64,000 nt of DNA, from the NCBI GenBank assembly GCA_019057475.1, contig DXJO01000039.1, positions 1 to 64,000 on the forward strand. The letters run 5' to 3'. The position numbers were made by a program, and so were the translations under genes. Numbering within the stretch: the first letter of the stretch is position 1; every line of letters begins with the position of its first letter. Below the pieces are notes generated by a model. That model had not been told where the DNA came from. It searched no databases and was given only the letters and a program-made list of their open reading frames with translations. This stretch comes from Candidatus Thorarchaeota archaeon (lineage in GTDB: Archaea; Asgardarchaeota; Thorarchaeia; Thorarchaeales; Thorarchaeaceae). Shown here piece by piece: positions 26,421-34,372 of this stretch.

Positions 26421-27124
26421 TACAATTCATAAATGGCATGGATGGTCCTACACTGCTGGTGACTATGAAGGATGGTCTTGAAGAGAAATTGAAGCAGCTT
26501 GTTATTTCAAGAACGTCTACTGCAGCCCGTGAGGAGTGGCTGAAAGCTCAACAAGAGTCCGAAGCGCCTCTCTTCAACTACCGTTATAGTCACGTTAGTC
26601 AAGTTGTTGCTGTTGCTAAGGATTTAGCAAAGGCCGGGGGAGCTGATACGGACATTGTAACAACAGCGGCTTGGCTACACGACTTCACCAAACCCGGAAT
26701 GGGCGAAGTCCCGGGCCATGGAGAAACTAGCGCAAAAGATGCCAGAGAGATTCTGCTGAAGGAGGGGATTGACCCCGATACTGTGGAAAGAATCTGCGAT
26801 ACAATCCGGAAGCATGTTGGACTCACTCTGGACAGTCCGCTTGAACCCATGGAAGCGCAGATACTCTGGGAAGCTGACAAGTTAGTGAAACTAGGAGTCA
26901 CCGTCTTTGCTCACATGATTGTGTACATGCAGAAAGCAAGACCGGGTTTTAGTCTCAAGGACTTGGCAGATGAACTCCGTGATTACTTGGACCTTGCTGA
27001 GAGAATAGCTGCGAGCATGAATACGAAACGAGCCCAGGAACTAGCTCGAGTCAGGCTAGATGCCATGAGAGGCATCAACGAGCTATTAGACTCGGAGCTT
27101 ATGCTTGGCAAACAGGAGAGATAG
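26417..27124 (+). CDS. HD-domain phosphohydrolase
   Basis: The HD metal site is complete: YRYSHVSQVVAVAKDLAKAG (H), TTAAWLHDFTKPGMG (HD) and the trailing HVGLTLDSPLEPMEAQILWEADKL (H...D). In this family it usually dephosphorylates nucleotides or cleaves cyclic phosphodiesters; the substrate is unknown here. The start at GTG 26417 overlaps the TatD stop; an ATG at 26465 would also keep the domain. C-terminal residues 165-235 are helical. It is the middle gene of a TatD-HD-CinA-like operon. Confidence 0.8.
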   Translation: MIQFINGMDGPTLLVTMKDGLEEKLKQLVISRTSTAAREEWLKAQQESEAPLFNYRYSHVSQVVAVAKDLAKAGGADTDIVTTAAWLHDFTKPGMGEVPGHGETSAKDAREILLKEGIDPDTVERICDTIRKHVGLTLDSPLEPMEAQILWEADKLVKLGVTVFAHMIVYMQKARPGFSLKDLADELRDYLDLAERIAASMNTKRAQELARVRLDAMRGINELLDSELMLGKQER

Positions 27125-27127
27125 ATA

Positions 27128-27955
27128 ATGACCGAGAGCACGGACCCTTCGGAGGGAACGCTAAGAGCCGGAATCCTGGCGATAGGTGATGAAATCTTGG
27201 ATGGGCTTGTGCTTGATACGAACTCCAATTGGATGGAGATTCATCTGGCATCTCTCGGCGTTGAGATGAATCGACTTGTTTTAGTGCGTGATGACCTCAC
27301 CGAGATTGGATGTGCTCTAAAGTTCCTCATGGAAACATGCAATCTTGTGATTACGTCTGGTGGACTTGGACCCACCCACGATGATATGACACTGAAGGCG
27401 GTTGCTCAAGCTTTCAATAGAGATCTTGTGGAGGACTCAAGAGCCCTCAGCATAGTGGAAAAACAATACAGGGACTTGCACGACAGAGGGATAGTGAACA
27501 GTCCGGAGATAACAGAGAGCAGGAGAAAGATGGCACGCATTCCAAAAGGTTCTGCCGCTCTCAATAATACTGTCGGGGGAGCTCCCGGCGTAATGCTCGA
27601 GATTGACAACGTCACGATCTTTTGTCTACCGGGTGTACCAAGCGAGCTGAAGATGATCTTTGAGGGATCGATTGTGCCGTGGATACAGAAGAAAGGCACA
27701 AGCAAATTCTGTGAGCGCGTTGTTGAGTTTGAGATGCGCGATGAGAGTGTCTTCGCCCCAATCATCGACATTGTGATGAAAATGCATCCTGGCGTATATA
27801 TCAAATCGATGCCCCGAACCTACGGAACATCCCATGTGTTGAAAGTCTGGGTGTCATCAAGGGGGAGCGACAAGGAAACAGTCACTAGGATTGTAGACGA
27901 TGCAATCAGAAGCATAAGTCACAAAACGGGTCTAGAAGCCAGGTCGAAGGGATGA
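27128..27955 (+). CDS. CinA/MoaB-like molybdopterin-binding domain protein
   Basis: 275 residues. AGILAIGDEILDGLVLDTNSN, then LVITSGGLGPTHDDMTLKAV, is the MoCF-biosynthesis fold signature (GGxGPTxDDxT). NNTVGGAPGVMLEIDNVTIF and CLPGVPSELKMIFEG are specific to the CinA N-terminal family (competence/damage-inducible and pyrophosphatase proteins). The C-terminal deamidase (PncC) domain of bacterial CinA is absent. It starts three bases after the HD gene, hence the same transcript. The likely role is ADP-ribose- or FAD-related nucleotide clean-up, or molybdopterin binding; the sequence does not decide. Confidence 0.85.
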   Translation: MTESTDPSEGTLRAGILAIGDEILDGLVLDTNSNWMEIHLASLGVEMNRLVLVRDDLTEIGCALKFLMETCNLVITSGGLGPTHDDMTLKAVAQAFNRDLVEDSRALSIVEKQYRDLHDRGIVNSPEITESRRKMARIPKGSAALNNTVGGAPGVMLEIDNVTIFCLPGVPSELKMIFEGSIVPWIQKKGTSKFCERVVEFEMRDESVFAPIIDIVMKMHPGVYIKSMPRTYGTSHVLKVWVSSRGSDKETVTRIVDDAIRSISHKTGLEARSKG

Positions 27956-28021
27956 ACTCTCCACTCAGCCGATAGATATATCGAGCTGTTGTGCTTGCAA
28001 CTGCGGCTGGAGTAATCTATC

Positions 28022-28798
28022 GTGCAAGTGGAATTCGCAATCCTGCCAGTTGACATCGTTGTCTTCGTTATTGCTGTTGTTTACGCCGTCTTTGTCCTAA
28101 CAATGGGAGACGTGATGCGTCGCAAGCTAAACCTAGATGCAGAGTTCACCCGGAAAATCGTGCATATGTTTGGAGGAGGCGCAATCTGGACTATTCCCTT
28201 CTTTCCTCACCCGTGGTTAGCTACGTTCGTAGGATTTCTATTCGTACTAATGACCTCAATGGCTAACACTGAGAGATTCGGAAGGTTCTTCGCAGCCATG
28301 GCTCGCCCTGAAGATGTCGAAAATGCGAGTGTAAGAGGACCCTTCTGGTACGCGGTTTCGGTCACTGTGCTAACAGCTCTCTTTACGTTCACTGGAAACG
28401 AGGCAATCTTCTTCCTAGGAGCTGCAGGAATTCACATCATGATGTTTGGTGATGGCATGTCGGCACCTATAGGCATGAAGTACGGTAAGAACCACACGGT
28501 TGTCATCTTTGGATCCAAGCGAAGCCTTCAAGGCTGCCTAGCCCTTTTCGCATTCGGATTCATAGGATCACTTTTCTCCTTCTGGTACTTCGGGACCCTC
28601 TTCACCGGATACGAAGCCTTCGTTTCAGGAAATGCGATACTCTGGACTGAGATGTTCGTACTTGCATTGGCTGGTGCAACAACCGCTACATTGGTAGAAT
28701 TGGTGAGCCCAAAGGGCACAGACAACATCACCGTACCATTTATCGCATGTGCTGTCATGCTCTTGGTCGGAATGGCTCTGGGGGTAGTTGCCTTCTAG
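28022..28798 (+). CDS. Dolichol/phytol kinase-like membrane protein (SEC59 family)
   Basis: About seven hydrophobic helices in 258 residues. MRRKLNLDAEFTRKIVHMFGGG matches the R-K-x-x-H motif. FGDGMSAPIGMKYGKNHTVV is the GDG-AA-IGR-GK motif of CTP-dependent polyprenol kinases and related phosphatidate cytidylyltransferases, and FGSKRSLQGCLALFAFGFIGS resembles the KSLEG segment. Such enzymes phosphorylate dolichol or phytol at the membrane; in this organism the product could feed the N-glycan lipid carrier used by the Alg13/Alg14 pair. It starts at GTG 28022 and converges with the Rpb5-like gene (gap of two bases). Confidence 0.8.
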   Translation: MQVEFAILPVDIVVFVIAVVYAVFVLTMGDVMRRKLNLDAEFTRKIVHMFGGGAIWTIPFFPHPWLATFVGFLFVLMTSMANTERFGRFFAAMARPEDVENASVRGPFWYAVSVTVLTALFTFTGNEAIFFLGAAGIHIMMFGDGMSAPIGMKYGKNHTVVIFGSKRSLQGCLALFAFGFIGSLFSFWYFGTLFTGYEAFVSGNAILWTEMFVLALAGATTATLVELVSPKGTDNITVPFIACAVMLLVGMALGVVAF

Positions 28799-28800
28799 GC

Positions 28801-29361
28801 TTAGGAAGGCGCATCAACAACAAGCCTATAGTAATAGATGGAGCCCGCTGTAGGACTGGCCCGTTCAATCCGGATAACCTGCTCAACCTTTGCGCCCAGG
28901 ACTCTCGCTGCTGGATCGTCTCTCAGTATTCTTGGCAATTGACGCTTCTCCATGCCATAATGACTGAGTACAAGTTGCACTTCACTTTCTTCAGCGATTG
29001 TATGCTGGGGGACCAGCTCATGTCCGAACAGGTCAAACGAGGCATATCCGCCCTCGACAAGTTCGACCCTCGTAATTCTAGCGTACTTCTTGGCAGCAGG
29101 TGTGTACCTTGTCCCTCCTACAAGCATACCTTGAATGGAGTTGGTTTCTTCCATCTCCTTCACGATGTCTCTAACTATGGCCACTCCAATGACCTTCTGT
29201 TCCTTGAAAATCCAGACTACAGACTTCAGGACATCTTCTTCATCCGTTTTTTCAGGATAAAGCGCGTATCTATTCTCATATTCGAGAACTTCATCCACGA
29301 CATATCTGCGCAGATTCAGAAGAGCTCTCGTTTTCATTACAATGGAAGGTAGCTCTACCAA
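28801..29361 (-). CDS. rpoH: Full-length Rpb5-like RNA polymerase subunit H, copy 1
   Basis: 186 residues. The C-terminal 75 residues are archaeal RpoH (FGHELVPQHTIAEESEVQL, MEKRQLPRILRDDPAARVLG, SIYYYRLVV). The first 110 residues are not found in usual archaeal RpoH but line up with the jaw domain of eukaryotic Rpb5: TRALLNLRRYVVDEVLE, KVIGVAIVRDIVKEMEE (yeast SVGVKTMKTFVIHIQE) and MLVGGTRYTPAAKK (yeast IFVYQNNITPSAMK). It would sit in the lower jaw of RNA polymerase near downstream DNA. TTG 29361 fits because the same N-terminal residues (VELPSIVMK versus MEELPAIVIK) open copy 2. Alone here, it is not next to rpoB. Confidence 0.85.
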   Translation of the reverse strand: MVELPSIVMKTRALLNLRRYVVDEVLEYENRYALYPEKTDEEDVLKSVVWIFKEQKVIGVAIVRDIVKEMEETNSIQGMLVGGTRYTPAAKKYARITRVELVEGGYASFDLFGHELVPQHTIAEESEVQLVLSHYGMEKRQLPRILRDDPAARVLGAKVEQVIRIERASPTAGSIYYYRLVVDAPS

Positions 29362-29402
29362 TTGACAACACCCGATTAGAACAATTCATCCATACTTGGC
29401 GC

Positions 29403-29411
29403 CCTTATAAG
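29403..29411 (-). promoter_or_regulatory. TATA box for Rpb5 copy 1
   Basis: On the minus strand the sequence is CTTATAAGG, 42-50 bases before TTG 29361. It lies in the spacer between the two Rpb5 genes, so copy 1 probably has its own promoter. Confidence 0.55.
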
Positions 29412-29453
29412 AGTTGTAGAGTGTTGGCCAATTCTGACCTCCAAGTACACTGT

Positions 29454-30011
29454 TTAGTTGGAATCCACAACAAGACGGTAGTAATATACAATGCCAGAGG
29501 TTGCACTATCGCGTTCAATTCTCACGACTTGACCGGGCTTCGCTCCAAGTGCCTTGGCAGCTGGATCATCTCTGAGAATTCGCGGAAGCTGATTCTTTTC
29601 GATTCCGTAATGGCTGAGCACGAGTTGTATTTCATCAGCACTGACAATTGAGTGCTTGGAAACAAGCTCGTGTTGGAATATGTCAAAGGATGCGTAAGTT
29701 CCCTCAATCAACTCAACCCTTGCCGTTCGAGCAGATTTCTTGGCCGCAGGGGTAAACCTCAGGCCGCCCACGAGCATGCCATCCCGTGCATTTCGCTCTT
29801 CCATTTCCCGAGCTACTTCCCTGACCAGGGCTACCCCGACCACCTTGGACTCCTTGAGAATCCAGGTGACCACTCTAACCGCATCTGCCCCGCTGTCTTT
29901 GATTGGATACATTACGTATCTGTTCTCGTACTCGAACAGCTCATCGACTACATAATCGCGCATAGTCAGTAGAGCTCTCGTCTTAATTACAATAGCTGGA
30001 AGTTCCTCCAT
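29454..30011 (-). CDS. rpoH: Full-length Rpb5-like RNA polymerase subunit H, copy 2
   Basis: 185 residues from ATG 30011, paralogue of the neighbouring gene with many identities along its whole length. The jaw domain includes TRALLTMRDYVVDELFEYEN, KVVGVALVREVAREMEE and MLVGGLRFTPAAKKS. The RpoH domain has FQHELVSKHSIVSADEIQL, NQLPRILRDDPAAKALGAKP and VYYYRLVVDS. Both copies keep the H-E-L-V and QLPRI...DP residues that contact Rpb1, so both look functional. A stretch reading from 30071 adds 20 unlikely residues. The two copies might assemble alternative polymerases or be a recent tandem duplication under divergence. Confidence 0.85.
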   Translation of the reverse strand: MEELPAIVIKTRALLTMRDYVVDELFEYENRYVMYPIKDSGADAVRVVTWILKESKVVGVALVREVAREMEERNARDGMLVGGLRFTPAAKKSARTARVELIEGTYASFDIFQHELVSKHSIVSADEIQLVLSHYGIEKNQLPRILRDDPAAKALGAKPGQVVRIERDSATSGIVYYYRLVVDSN

Positions 30012-30054
30012 CTGAGAAGCACCCCTAGGCAAGCTCGCACGCCCATTTGAAAGG

Positions 30055-30063
30055 CATATAAAC
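30055..30063 (-). promoter_or_regulatory. TATA box for Rpb5 copy 2
   Basis: GTTTATATG on the minus strand lies 44-52 bases ahead of ATG 30011. With the box ahead of copy 1 it suggests separate transcription of the two genes. Confidence 0.5.
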
Positions 30064-30113
30064 ATTGTCAAGTATTCTAGTCAGAAAGGGGTATCGTGAG
30101 GGCAGACTAAGAT

Positions 30114-30236
30114 TCAGTCCCCTTCGTAGAGGCGCATAGGCTGGTTACAGCATACCAGCGTTCCTGCGCCTGCTTTCTTCACGATAATGATTTGCTGACA
30201 TATGTCACACACGTAAGTTGCTCCTTCCTTTGCCAT
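30114..30236 (-). CDS. Desulforedoxin-like rubredoxin-type small iron protein, 40 aa
   Basis: ATG 30236 to TGA 30114 encodes MAKEGATYVCDICQQIIIVK, then AGAGTLVCCNQPMRLYEGD. The CxxC near residue 10 and the adjacent CC about 20 residues on are the iron ligands of desulforedoxin and of the N-terminal domain of class I superoxide reductase. No superoxide reductase domain follows; a free-standing desulforedoxin acts as a one-electron carrier. It lies 100 bases upstream of the Rpb5 copy 2 gene on the same strand. The gene is short but the motif match is strong. Confidence 0.7.
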   Translation of the reverse strand: MAKEGATYVCDICQQIIIVKKAGAGTLVCCNQPMRLYEGD

Positions 30237-30370
30237 TGAAATCAATCCCTGATATGATTCCTCGCACTATAAACCAGGGATTCTAGTGCTTATAAGGTTC
30301 CAGAAGAAGTGGCACATAGATAAATATACACGAAACGTTACAGGCATAGTTCAGGAAAGAGGCGATAGAC

Positions 30371-30796
30371 TTGCCCGGACTTACGAAAGGAATGATTGCT
30401 GACGTCCAGAATAAGAGGGAGATTCGACTTCCGGATGACTTCTTCAAGAATGCAGACCTAAAAGGCATGAAGGCCGCGATGGTCATTTACTTTGAGAGAT
30501 CCGGGGAAATTCGTCTAATCCCAATGATGAAAGATGGTGGTGCTCGAGTCAGGTTGGAAGTCGAGAAGGTCAATCCAGCGCTGATGCAGACAATGACTCA
30601 CCTCTTCAAGGAGCATGACCTGAAGGTTCTGTTCACAACTGGCTTCTGTTTCGAGCAGAATAGATGCATCTACGAAGTATACTTCGCCGCTGACGCAATC
30701 AAAGAAAAAGAAGCGGACATTCGCAAGACAATCGGAAGCATTCCGGGCTTGTACGAGAGCGAGTTTGAGATACTAGAACTGGGTGTAGACTGGTAG
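30371..30796 (+). CDS. Uncharacterised protein with AbrB-like N-terminus
   Basis: 141 residues. The N-terminus (IADVQNKREIRLPDDFFKNADL) has the swapped-hairpin look of SpoVT/AbrB DNA-binding domains. The rest (VNPALMQTMTHLFKEHDLKV, then VYFAADAIKEKEADIRKTI) has a beta-alpha-beta-beta-alpha pattern like an ACT ligand-binding domain. That would make a ligand-responsive regulator, but this is inference. TTG 30371 has a purine-rich GAGGCGAT before it, and GATAAATATAC near 30320 may be the TATA box. It faces the RHH gene at its 3' end. Confidence 0.55.
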   Translation: MPGLTKGMIADVQNKREIRLPDDFFKNADLKGMKAAMVIYFERSGEIRLIPMMKDGGARVRLEVEKVNPALMQTMTHLFKEHDLKVLFTTGFCFEQNRCIYEVYFAADAIKEKEADIRKTIGSIPGLYESEFEILELGVDW

Positions 30797-30818
30797 GCTG
30801 CAACAGAGGTAAGTGAGT

Positions 30819-31430
30819 TTAGCGCGTTTCCCTTAATGCCACATTCTCTTTCACGTTTGTTTCTACAAGTTCAAGTTTAATCTTGAAGAGAGACTCCAGA
30901 TATCCCCTAATGAACGGAGCAGGATAGAACGGACCTCCAATCACAATGAGGTCATCGTGGGAACTGAATTCACCCCATCCAGAATTTTGCAGCAATTGGA
31001 AAGCTAGCTCACGAGTTGCCGTGTCTCTGACATCCTTTCCGTGGAACAAGCGAATTACATCAGCAACAGGCGCTTGGCTTCCAGCGGTTTCACCCAGTAC
31101 GTACTGTTCCACAGGCGTGAGCTTTGAGAAGAACAGCGAAGACAGCGTTTCTGACTCAAGCACACTCCGAACAGCGTTAACGTAAAGCCCACGCTCAGCC
31201 CACTTGTGTACAGTGAAGTCTAGATACCATCGAACAGCATCTTCGATTAGTTGTGCTCTCGATCGGCCGACTCTGTCCTGAACCAACTTATCCATCAGTT
31301 TGACAATCGAGCTGCTCATTGTAACACTGATGATTTTCTTTTTATCAGATTTCTCAGATCCTTTTGGCACGCCAGGTCGTCTCCCTACTACACTCCCGCA
31401 AGTGGCTGAATTGAACTTGCCAGCCTTCAA
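30819..31430 (-). CDS. Ribbon-helix-helix (CopG-like) transcription regulator
   Basis: 203 residues. Residues about 31-72 form an RHH domain (KKKIISVTMSSSIVKLMDKL, then GRSRAQLIEDAVRWYLDF), which dimerises and inserts a beta-ribbon in the major groove. The C-terminal 130 residues are a helical and alpha/beta region of unknown role, perhaps a sensor. The long frame begins at TTG 31430; a GTG near 31370 would still keep the ribbon strand. TATATTCG on the minus strand lies near 31443. Its target is unknown; the adjacent AbrB-like gene is a candidate. Confidence 0.7.
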   Translation of the reverse strand: MKAGKFNSATCGSVVGRRPGVPKGSEKSDKKKIISVTMSSSIVKLMDKLVQDRVGRSRAQLIEDAVRWYLDFTVHKWAERGLYVNAVRSVLESETLSSLFFSKLTPVEQYVLGETAGSQAPVADVIRLFHGKDVRDTATRELAFQLLQNSGWGEFSSHDDLIVIGGPFYPAPFIRGYLESLFKIKLELVETNVKENVALRETR

Positions 31431-31583
31431 TATTGAGTATTCGAATATACGGGGTCTGAGTATTATGCATGTAGAGCTACTATTTGAACTCTTGGGATAG
31501 CCTAGCGAAGGTTACTCCGAAGTACGAGTACACAGCCAGAAACTTTAATCATACATTCATCACTGCGCTAACTGGCTAATGCT

Positions 31584-31862
31584 ATGTCTTACAGTGAACT
31601 CTGGTTGGAGATGCGAGGTAGCGACAATTCATTCCGGGTGGTTCTCCTAACTCCAGTTGATTTTGAGATGCCGAACGGTTTTACTGTGGGGGACATTCAG
31701 AATTTCCTGCCCCAGAAGAAGCTATACTATTCAGAGTGGTTTCCCAGCGTAGCTAAGGCCAAGGAATCAATGGATGCTGCTTCACAATTCTACAACGAAC
31801 GTTCGATTCATTTTCTGTACTTCAGAGAGATACGACCGAGCCAAAAGAAATCTGGCGACTAG
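31584..31862 (+). CDS. Small hypothetical protein, 92 aa
   Basis: A soluble acidic/basic mix with a compact alpha/beta pattern (LWLEMRGSDNSFRVVLLTPV, YSEWFPSVAKAKESMDAASQ). ATG 31584 follows a possible TATA stretch (CTTTAATCAT, near 31543) at a plausible distance. It converges with tnpB, 20 bases away. I do not recognise the family. Confidence 0.5.
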   Translation: MSYSELWLEMRGSDNSFRVVLLTPVDFEMPNGFTVGDIQNFLPQKKLYYSEWFPSVAKAKESMDAASQFYNERSIHFLYFREIRPSQKKSGD

Positions 31863-31881
31863 TCCACTGACGCATACTATT

Positions 31882-34005
31882 TTATTGTCCAAACTTGTCA
31901 CCCCTTGAGGGAAGTCCGGATTGGCCCTGGTATGCGGACAGGGCACGGTTAGCGTAAGTCATTGCAGCATTGTGATGTCTGTTCACTCTCTCACCACATT
32001 CATCGCATCTCAGAGTGTCCCAGTCACCTGTATTTATTAGCCTGCCTCCACAGTTCACATGAGTACCCACTCTTGGTGCAACACCCTTTGTTTCCACTGG
32101 GACTCCTTTCACGTCAAGTACTTCCAGTGCGTACTCCATTATGATCTCTAGCCTCTTTGGCATGTGAGTTATCGCTTTAGCCAGGGCTCCTCTTGTGCCT
32201 CTTGTGCTCAGTTTCGATATGTTCATCTCATAGCCTATGACCTCTGGTCTGCACTCGTAGACGACCTCTGCCAGCAGTCGCCCACAGGCTCTGTCAAGCT
32301 CAGCCTTCAGTCTTGCAACACGTGCATGAACCATCGCAATCTCCTTCTTCAGTTTGTAGGACATCCGCTTCTTGTTCAGGCGTTCATACTTTGCCCTCTT
32401 TCTTGTGAGTCGTGGTAGAACAACATCCCTCAGTCGGACTATCCTCTTTGATATCTGCTCAACACGACTCATGTCACCAAGTGGAGCTCTCTCTGTTGAC
32501 CCGATCACAAACACATCCTTCGATGGACGATTCGGGTCTACTCCAACAGCCTCTACCGACCTCTTCTTGATCTTGATGCGGTTCAAGAATTTTGTGCTGG
32601 GCTTGAAGTCCGGAATCTCAAGGACGATATCGAATTTCACTTTCTTCGTTGGCCCCTCTGGCGGCAGTACACGTGCTGACCTGACTCTTGCTCCTTGCAA
32701 GATGTGGCTCCTGATTGTCTTGCTCGCTATCACTCTCATTGTGATCTTTCTTCTTCGACTGGGTCTGACTGTGAACTCTGTGTAACCCATGTTCCGAAAG
32801 TCGTCAGTGATCTGGGTCGAGTTGCCACGGGCTATCACATACTTCGGACCCATGTGTAGCTCCAACGGGAGTTCGTTGCGTGTTGTGCTGCTGAAGGGGA
32901 CTGATATGCAGTTGCTGACTGTGAGATGCCTGATGAACCCTCTCTCATCTGTGACTAAGGAGGCTGCAATGATCTCTCTGAGAGCTGACAGGTAGTTATG
33001 TCGTCCTCCAAGTCTACTTCTGACAACTTCAGACAATGACTTGAGGAATCGCCTTGAGGGCAGGATATGCTCAAGAAGGTCTTCGAACTCATCGACTCTG
33101 TCGGTCAGGTCCTTGACCTTTCTCAGGAACACCTCTGCTCTCTGGCTGTCCTTACCATCACGTTTCATCGACTCGATGTTGTTCTCAACACGTCTCAGTA
33201 GGCGTCTAGCTTCTCTCACAAAGTCGTTCTTCCTCACTCTGAATGTCGAATGGGGCGGACTCACATGAGCCAGCCTGTCCATCCCTCTGACAAGAGTGTC
33301 AGTCTTTCCTACGAACACCAACGCATGCATTCTCTGCAACTTGTTCAATACTCTCTCGTCACCATTGAACAGTCGCCTGTGTGCCTCTACCTGTTCATTC
33401 ACACGATCAATCCTGTAGGATAGCTTGTCATCTATCTTGTTGCGGAGACCTCGAATTGTAGCATTCATCCATCTCTCCTCTACGTTGAACATCTTTGCCA
33501 TGGTCAGTGAAAGGTATCTGGGCACCTGTCCGAAGAACGCTATCGAGGGAATACACACTTCAAAATCACCTTGTAGCAGGTCTCTCAACTTCTTGAGCTT
33601 CTCCACTAGGCTCATCTGTACCTCGCATGCATTCCCTAGAGAGTAGAAGTACGAGTGAGCAAGGTTCTCCTCGATCCCTGTGTGCGCTCGCAATTTGGCT
33701 GCTCCGCTAATACCACCACTCGATATCGCTCCTGAGCGAAAGAGCTGGAATGCAATTGGTGCAAGACACTTTGCTTGGGACATTGCGCGACGACAGAATT
33801 TAGAAACAGTGTCAGCAGCCTCGTACTCCAGTGACTTCGGAGTTCCTTCAGGTCGTCGCCAGCTCGTTGTATAGGTGCGGATCTCAGGTTGTTGTTGAGG
33901 TTCTGTTGTCTTGGTGTTGTTGTTTGGGGTCTGGGGTTGTGATGGTGTGCGGTTGGTGGTTGCGGCGGGGGGCAGCTGCGGGTGGGTAGTTCTCACATCG
34001 GTCAT
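31882..34005 (-). CDS. tnpB: Large TnpB-like RNA-guided nuclease with altered RuvC-III, 707 aa
   Basis: The C-terminal third is the TnpB nuclease: RuvC-I AVGVDPNRPSKDVFVIG (Asp near 507), a coiled insertion, and RuvC-II PEVIGYEMNISKL (Glu). RuvC-III reads CDECGERVNRHHNAAMTYA, where the usual catalytic Asp of DRDxNAA is His. The zinc ribbon keeps CDEC, but its first pair is HVNC rather than CxxC. The N-terminus opens with a Pro/Thr/Gln-rich tract of 45 residues. Typical TnpB is about 400 residues, so this is nearly twice as long, in the range of Fanzor-like proteins. The neighbour is a serine recombinase of the IS607 type, so the element is an IS607 relative. The protein may be a nuclease-dead regulator or a very divergent active one; sequence alone cannot say. 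Confidence 0.8.
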   Translation of the reverse strand: MTDVRTTHPQLPPAATTNRTPSQPQTPNNNTKTTEPQQQPEIRTYTTSWRRPEGTPKSLEYEAADTVSKFCRRAMSQAKCLAPIAFQLFRSGAISSGGISGAAKLRAHTGIEENLAHSYFYSLGNACEVQMSLVEKLKKLRDLLQGDFEVCIPSIAFFGQVPRYLSLTMAKMFNVEERWMNATIRGLRNKIDDKLSYRIDRVNEQVEAHRRLFNGDERVLNKLQRMHALVFVGKTDTLVRGMDRLAHVSPPHSTFRVRKNDFVREARRLLRRVENNIESMKRDGKDSQRAEVFLRKVKDLTDRVDEFEDLLEHILPSRRFLKSLSEVVRSRLGGRHNYLSALREIIAASLVTDERGFIRHLTVSNCISVPFSSTTRNELPLELHMGPKYVIARGNSTQITDDFRNMGYTEFTVRPSRRRKITMRVIASKTIRSHILQGARVRSARVLPPEGPTKKVKFDIVLEIPDFKPSTKFLNRIKIKKRSVEAVGVDPNRPSKDVFVIGSTERAPLGDMSRVEQISKRIVRLRDVVLPRLTRKRAKYERLNKKRMSYKLKKEIAMVHARVARLKAELDRACGRLLAEVVYECRPEVIGYEMNISKLSTRGTRGALAKAITHMPKRLEIIMEYALEVLDVKGVPVETKGVAPRVGTHVNCGGRLINTGDWDTLRCDECGERVNRHHNAAMTYANRALSAYQGQSGLPSRGDKFGQ

Positions 34006-34150
34006 TTCGTGTCACCGCCAAGTGTTTCTTGCTGTTGACATCTGTTAGAACTTCTGAATTATATGGACCGAACTAGTAGTGGTGTTTTTCAGAGAGTGTA
34101 TGGCAGACACCATTATATACGCACTAGGGGTAATATCCTCCACTATCAGA

Positions 34151-34340
34151 GGTTCAGGTTGCACGAATTTGACCGCTCGATTGGCGCAGATTGCATTCTA
34201 GTGACCAGTCGTCTGCACAGGTTGCAGCCCTGTGACCGATTGCATATCTCAAGTTGCATCAAAATGACCGTTCGTGTCTGTGAGGTTGCAATAGAATTAC
34301 CGTTTGGGTCTCGAATGTTGACTCCAAATGACCACTCTGT
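34151..34340. repeat. Six phased ~32-bp imperfect direct repeats (iteron-like array)
   Basis: Each unit has TTGCA, six free bases, then TGACCG and a [ACT]T[CT]G-like end. TTG begins at 34159, 34191, 34222, 34254, 34286 and 34318, giving steps of 32, 31, 32, 32 and 32 bases. The TTG-to-TGACC offset is eleven in all six. Copy 5 has TTACC and copy 6 has TTGAC for the first block. About 32 bases equals three DNA turns, so proteins would bind one face. The array ends about 30 bases before ATG 34373, overlapping its probable promoter region. Confidence 0.75.
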
Positions 34341-34372
34341 AGGACAATAAACTCAATAAAACGCATCAAGGA

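Noticed and set aside
34151-34340. CRISPR array
   Set aside because: The conserved blocks total about 11-15 bases in a 32-base unit and the copies differ between blocks. CRISPR repeats are longer, near identical and separated by unique spacers. No cas gene is nearby.
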